Below are positions 61,269-64,000 of a stretch of DNA of 64,000 nt, piece after piece. Position 1 is the stretch's first letter. Each line of letters opens with the position of its first letter. The DNA is from Shinella daejeonensis (GTDB taxonomy: Bacteria; Pseudomonadota; Alphaproteobacteria; Rhizobiales; Rhizobiaceae), in the NCBI RefSeq assembly GCF_024281235.1, contig NZ_JAHWXY010000002.1:372001-436000 (forward strand), read 5' to 3'. The notes under the pieces are model-generated. The model was not told the origin of the DNA and did not search any database. It worked only from the letters and a program-made list of their open reading frames with translations. A program made the position numbers and the translations under genes.

Positions 61269-61270
61269 CC

Positions 61271-62524
61271 TCAGGCCCCCCTGTTGGCCGGCATGCTGCC
61301 GGAAAGCCGGCCGAGCGGCCGATCGTCCCGCCGGCGCTGCGCCAGGCTACGCAGGTAGCCCGGCCCGCCGGCGAGAATGCCGAGACGCTCCATCCAGACC
61401 AGACGGCGCGGATAATCCGCAGGCAGACGCGCGATTTTCTCCGACGCAGGCCCGGCGATATGCAGGAGCCCAGCCGGAAAGGCGGCCGCAAGACGGAGGA
61501 AACGGCGCGGATCGTCCATCGCGATCTTCATCAGATAGGCGCCAAGTCCCATGCCATAGCAATAGGCCTGACGACGCATCCCGTCCTCGCTGCGGCGATG
61601 ATAATGCCAGACGATGCCCTGCGGCTGATAGACGAGACGATAACCGCCGTTGACGATGGAAAAGAAGGCTGCGAGATCGTCGCCGCCGCGTGCCCGCGTT
61701 CCGGCGCCCAATGCGGGGTCGAAACAACCCACGCTGCGCAATGCGCTGGTGCGGAACGCCATATTGGCGCCCGATCCGAACTGGCCGGCCGTGAATGGAA
61801 AAAGCGGTCCATCCGGGCGGTTCGCCTGAAGATCGTAGGTCCGGCGGTACAGGCCCTTGCCGAAGCCGCCGTGCCGTTCCGTCCACACCTGCGCCCGGGT
61901 CTCGAGTTCGGCCGGAAGGATCAGGCCGGTGACACAGCCCACCGCCTTGTCCTCCTCCATCGGTTCCGTCATGGCGGCCACCCAGTGCCGGTCGAGCACC
62001 ACATCGTCATCGGTGAAGAGCACAAGGTCGCTGGAGACATGCCGCATGCCCGTGTTGTGGGCACGACCAAGGCCGGGCGTCGGTTCCAGCACATGGCGCA
62101 CACGGCCGGGATAACGGGTCGCCAGAAGCGCCGCGGTCTCCGCCGACGCCGGGGCGTTGTCGACGACGACGATCTCGTCAGGAATACGCGTCTGTTCGAA
62201 AAGCGAGACGAGGCAACGGTCGAGGCTGACGGGCCGGTCCCGGGTCGCGATGACGACGGCGGTGTGCTCGCGCGCCGACGCCCGGCCGGCCGGCGGGAAC
62301 GGCAAGGGCTGAAGGGAACCGATGGCGGCGCGCAATTCTTCCGGCATTACGGCCGGGCCGGGATGATCCATCTCGACAATCGCCAACGGTTGCGCGCCGG
62401 ACCTCACAAGACAGAAGATGCCGCCATAGGCGATATCGCCCGCCCGCGTCAGATCGATCGGAGACAGCGGCCGGTCGATATCGAGACTGAGGACCTTAAT
62501 GGGGCGAAAGATCATGCCGCTCAT
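61271..62524 (-). CDS. Glycosyltransferase family 2
   Basis: 417 residues from ATG 62524 (MSGMIFRPIKVLSLD), overlapping the previous stop (ATGA). The first 95 residues form a small separate region. The GT-A domain starts TAVVIATRDRPVSLDRCLVSLFEQ, with VVDNAPAS and the metal-binding LFTDDDVVLD. GQFGSGANMAFR and the acidic RARGGDDLAAFF acceptor-site motif follow. No membrane helices are evident. It is probably a peripheral transferase adding one residue to a lipid-linked glycan. Confidence 0.88.
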   Translation of the reverse strand: MSGMIFRPIKVLSLDIDRPLSPIDLTRAGDIAYGGIFCLVRSGAQPLAIVEMDHPGPAVMPEELRAAIGSLQPLPFPPAGRASAREHTAVVIATRDRPVSLDRCLVSLFEQTRIPDEIVVVDNAPASAETAALLATRYPGRVRHVLEPTPGLGRAHNTGMRHVSSDLVLFTDDDVVLDRHWVAAMTEPMEEDKAVGCVTGLILPAELETRAQVWTERHGGFGKGLYRRTYDLQANRPDGPLFPFTAGQFGSGANMAFRTSALRSVGCFDPALGAGTRARGGDDLAAFFSIVNGGYRLVYQPQGIVWHYHRRSEDGMRRQAYCYGMGLGAYLMKIAMDDPRRFLRLAAAFPAGLLHIAGPASEKIARLPADYPRRLVWMERLGILAGGPGYLRSLAQRRRDDRPLGRLSGSMPANRGA

Positions 62525-63453
62525 GCCAATCTCCTTCCGCCGCTGAATTTTGCAGACGCATAGCCAGCCGTGGTGAAGGCGAGGCCGGCGACGATGCCAA
62601 GCGCCCGCAGCAGGCCCCACGGATCGAGCCGCACGGCGGTATCGAAAAGGCCGCGCAGGATGCCGGCCGGCAGAATGCGCCGGACATAGACCTGTTCCGC
62701 CCCCAGTTCATCGCCGCTGCCAATGGCCCGCACCACCGCGCTCTTCGATCGCCCTTCCGCAAGGCAGCGCCTGCGAAAATAGGTCCAGCGCGACCGGCCC
62801 GCCGTCACATGATGATGGACGACGGCCGCCGGGTCATAGAGGATATGTGAACCCGGCATCTGCTGTCGCAGGCGGATACACAGCTCCGTTTCCTCACAGC
62901 CCGCACCGTCCTGACCGGTACGGCCGATGCCTTCACGAAAGCCGCCGAAGCTGGCGAAGACCTCCCGACGAAATGACATGTTGCAGCCGATGGGGTTGCG
63001 CACCGGCCTGAGAGCGTCCGGCAAACCACGATAGCTGCAACCGACGACCCACTGGAATTCTTCCGGAAACCAGCGCGGACGGCCGGCTTGCCAGAGCGGC
63101 GTCACCTTGCCTCCGACGCCGATGACGGCGGCGTCGGCATAATGAGCCGCCAGCCGTTCGAGCCAATCGGGGTCCGCGACGGCATCGTCGTCGAGAAAGG
63201 CGACAATATCGGTGCCGCTATGGCGGATACCCGTGTTGCGGGCGCCGGAGAGACCCGGCTTGCCCGTATTTGCAACCACGGAAATATCCGCAAAAGCGGC
63301 ACGGATATCCAGCAGCAGGCCCTGGTTGTGGTCGATGACGACGACGACCCGGTCGGGCCGTCGCGTCTGGTCGAGAACCGAGCGGATCGCATCATCGAGC
63401 TGACGGCGACGCTCATCGCAATAAGCGCAAATCACGACTGTGGTGGAAAGCAT
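62521..63453 (-). CDS. Glycosyltransferase family 2
   Basis: 310 residues. STTVVICAYCDERRRQLDDAIRSVLDQ opens the GT-A fold, GLSGARNTGIRHSGTDIVAFLDDDAVADPDW contains the D-D-D metal site (residues about 75-100), and IGCNMSFRREVFASFGGF and EETELCIRLRQ are the acceptor-side blocks. The C-terminal LLRALGIVAGLAFTTAGYASA segment may be one membrane helix. It is coupled to the next glycosyltransferase gene. Confidence 0.9.
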   Translation of the reverse strand: MLSTTVVICAYCDERRRQLDDAIRSVLDQTRRPDRVVVVIDHNQGLLLDIRAAFADISVVANTGKPGLSGARNTGIRHSGTDIVAFLDDDAVADPDWLERLAAHYADAAVIGVGGKVTPLWQAGRPRWFPEEFQWVVGCSYRGLPDALRPVRNPIGCNMSFRREVFASFGGFREGIGRTGQDGAGCEETELCIRLRQQMPGSHILYDPAAVVHHHVTAGRSRWTYFRRRCLAEGRSKSAVVRAIGSGDELGAEQVYVRRILPAGILRGLFDTAVRLDPWGLLRALGIVAGLAFTTAGYASAKFSGGRRLA

Positions 63454-63462
63454 GACGCGGCC

Positions 63463-64000
63463 TCAACGGGCTTGCTGTGGATGGTTTCCGACTGTTGGAC
63501 GGGTGGCCCCGGGCTGGTTCAGCCCGAGCCGGACAATTGTCTTGAGAACCCGCCAGCCATCGGGGAAGGTTCGCAGATTGCTGACGCCGTGGATACGCAG
63601 GCGCTCCCTGCTGGGAAGTTCCGCGATGGACAACCCGGCCTGCAACGCGCGAATGTTCATCTGCGTCTCGATTTCGAAACCGGTCGCGGATTCGACTCGA
63701 AGATGCGGCAGGACATCGCGCCAGAAGGCGTTGTAGCCATAGCAAAGATCACTGTAACGGCCGCCGAAGCGCAGGCGCACCAGTTGCAGAAGACCCCAGT
63801 TTCCAAGCCGGCGATACCATTCCATGTCGCGCGTATCACCGCCCTGGAGAAAGCGCGACCCCTTGACGAAATCGGCGCCGGCCAGCAAGGCGCCCACGAA
63901 ACCGGCCATCTCTTCCGGATCGGCCGAACCGTCGGCATCGAGCGTGATCAGGATATCGCCGTTGGCGGCGGCAAAGCCGGCGGCAAGTGCCGCCCCCTTG
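63463..64000 (-). CDS. Glycosyltransferase family 2 (dolichyl-phosphate-mannose-synthase-like), N-terminus beyond the window
   Basis: The last 179 codons are present and the frame stays open to the right edge. KGAALAAGFAAANGDILITLDADGSADPEEM includes the LDADGS metal-binding motif. FVKGSRFLQGGDTRD, SDLCYGYNAFWR and FEIETQMNIRALQAGL are diagnostic of DPM1/DPG-type transferases that make polyprenyl-phosphate sugars or initiate chains. It ends 9 bases before the next glycosyltransferase gene. Confidence 0.88.
   Translation of the reverse strand, partial: KGAALAAGFAAANGDILITLDADGSADPEEMAGFVGALLAGADFVKGSRFLQGGDTRDMEWYRRLGNWGLLQLVRLRFGGRYSDLCYGYNAFWRDVLPHLRVESATGFEIETQMNIRALQAGLSIAELPSRERLRIHGVSNLRTFPDGWRVLKTIVRLGLNQPGATRPTVGNHPQQAR

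Noticed and set aside
1-64000. tRNA, rRNA, integrase, transposase or plasmid-replication genes
   Set aside because: None recognised on either strand; there is no direct evidence that any block arrived as a mobile element.

Overview
The window is GC-rich and densely coded, and reads as chromosomal or large-replicon accessory DNA from a member of the Rhizobiaceae (Agrobacterium/Rhizobium/Ensifer/Shinella-like). The evidence is a 289-residue D-allulose 3-epimerase matching the Agrobacterium enzyme in length and metal ligands, dispersed RIME-like palindromic repeats, DUF1344, Vgb-like and DUF899 proteins, and a high density of ABC uptake systems with LysR, GntR and LacI regulators. I see no rRNA, tRNA, phage, transposase or CRISPR array.

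Layout. (1) 1-4.1 kb: end of a threonine aldolase, a DHA2-type MFS exporter and an aldose 1-epimerase. (2) 4.2-10.4 kb: a ProC-like reductase and two SDRs, divergent from a YdiJ-like FAD/Fe-S dehydrogenase and a GntR/FCD regulator. (3) 10.4-13.5 kb: a small beta-propeller protein, a regulator and a divergent DUF899 gene. The DUF899 gene is preceded by a small membrane-protein gene whose frame is broken by an exact 11-bp tandem duplication. (4) 13.6-22.5 kb, all minus: a LacI-controlled sugar/polyol operon (binding protein, two permeases, SDR, ATPase, SDR, D-allulose 3-epimerase, P-loop kinase), best explained as allulose/allitol-type catabolism. (5) 22.9-37.8 kb: a complete gamma-butyrobetaine/L-carnitine island. 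It holds an acyl-CoA ligase, two acyl-CoA dehydrogenases and a CaiD-like hydratase for gamma-butyrobetaine to carnitinyl-CoA. It also holds carnitine dehydrogenase, a BKACE cleavage enzyme and a thioesterase for carnitine to glycine betaine, and a CoA-transferase pair and a 3-hydroxybutyrate dehydrogenase for the acetoacetate released. A LysR regulator and an amino-acid-type ABC importer complete it. Four promoters in the island share a TGTG-N6-ATTCACATG-like motif.

(6) 38.0-38.7 kb: a small tautomerase and a DUF1344 periplasmic protein around a long palindrome. (7) 38.8-52.9 kb, all minus: a translationally coupled catabolic operon of unknown substrate. It has an amino-acid-type ABC importer, an Asp/Glu/hydantoin racemase-family protein, an SDR lacking its catalytic segment, a ThDP enzyme, HyuA/HyuB, an aminotransferase, a uronate-dehydrogenase-like protein, a FAD oxidoreductase and a LysR. 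(8) 53.6-56 kb: an MFS protein and a 5'-truncated GlxA/AraC regulator. (9) 56-64 kb, all minus: a polysaccharide locus with three family-2 glycosyltransferases, a polysaccharide deacetylase and a 1457-residue exported Sel1-repeat protein with hierarchical internal repeats.

All calls rest on reading the translated sequence and recognising families. No database search was run. Start codons were re-chosen from Shine-Dalgarno spacing, gene overlaps and family N-termini.
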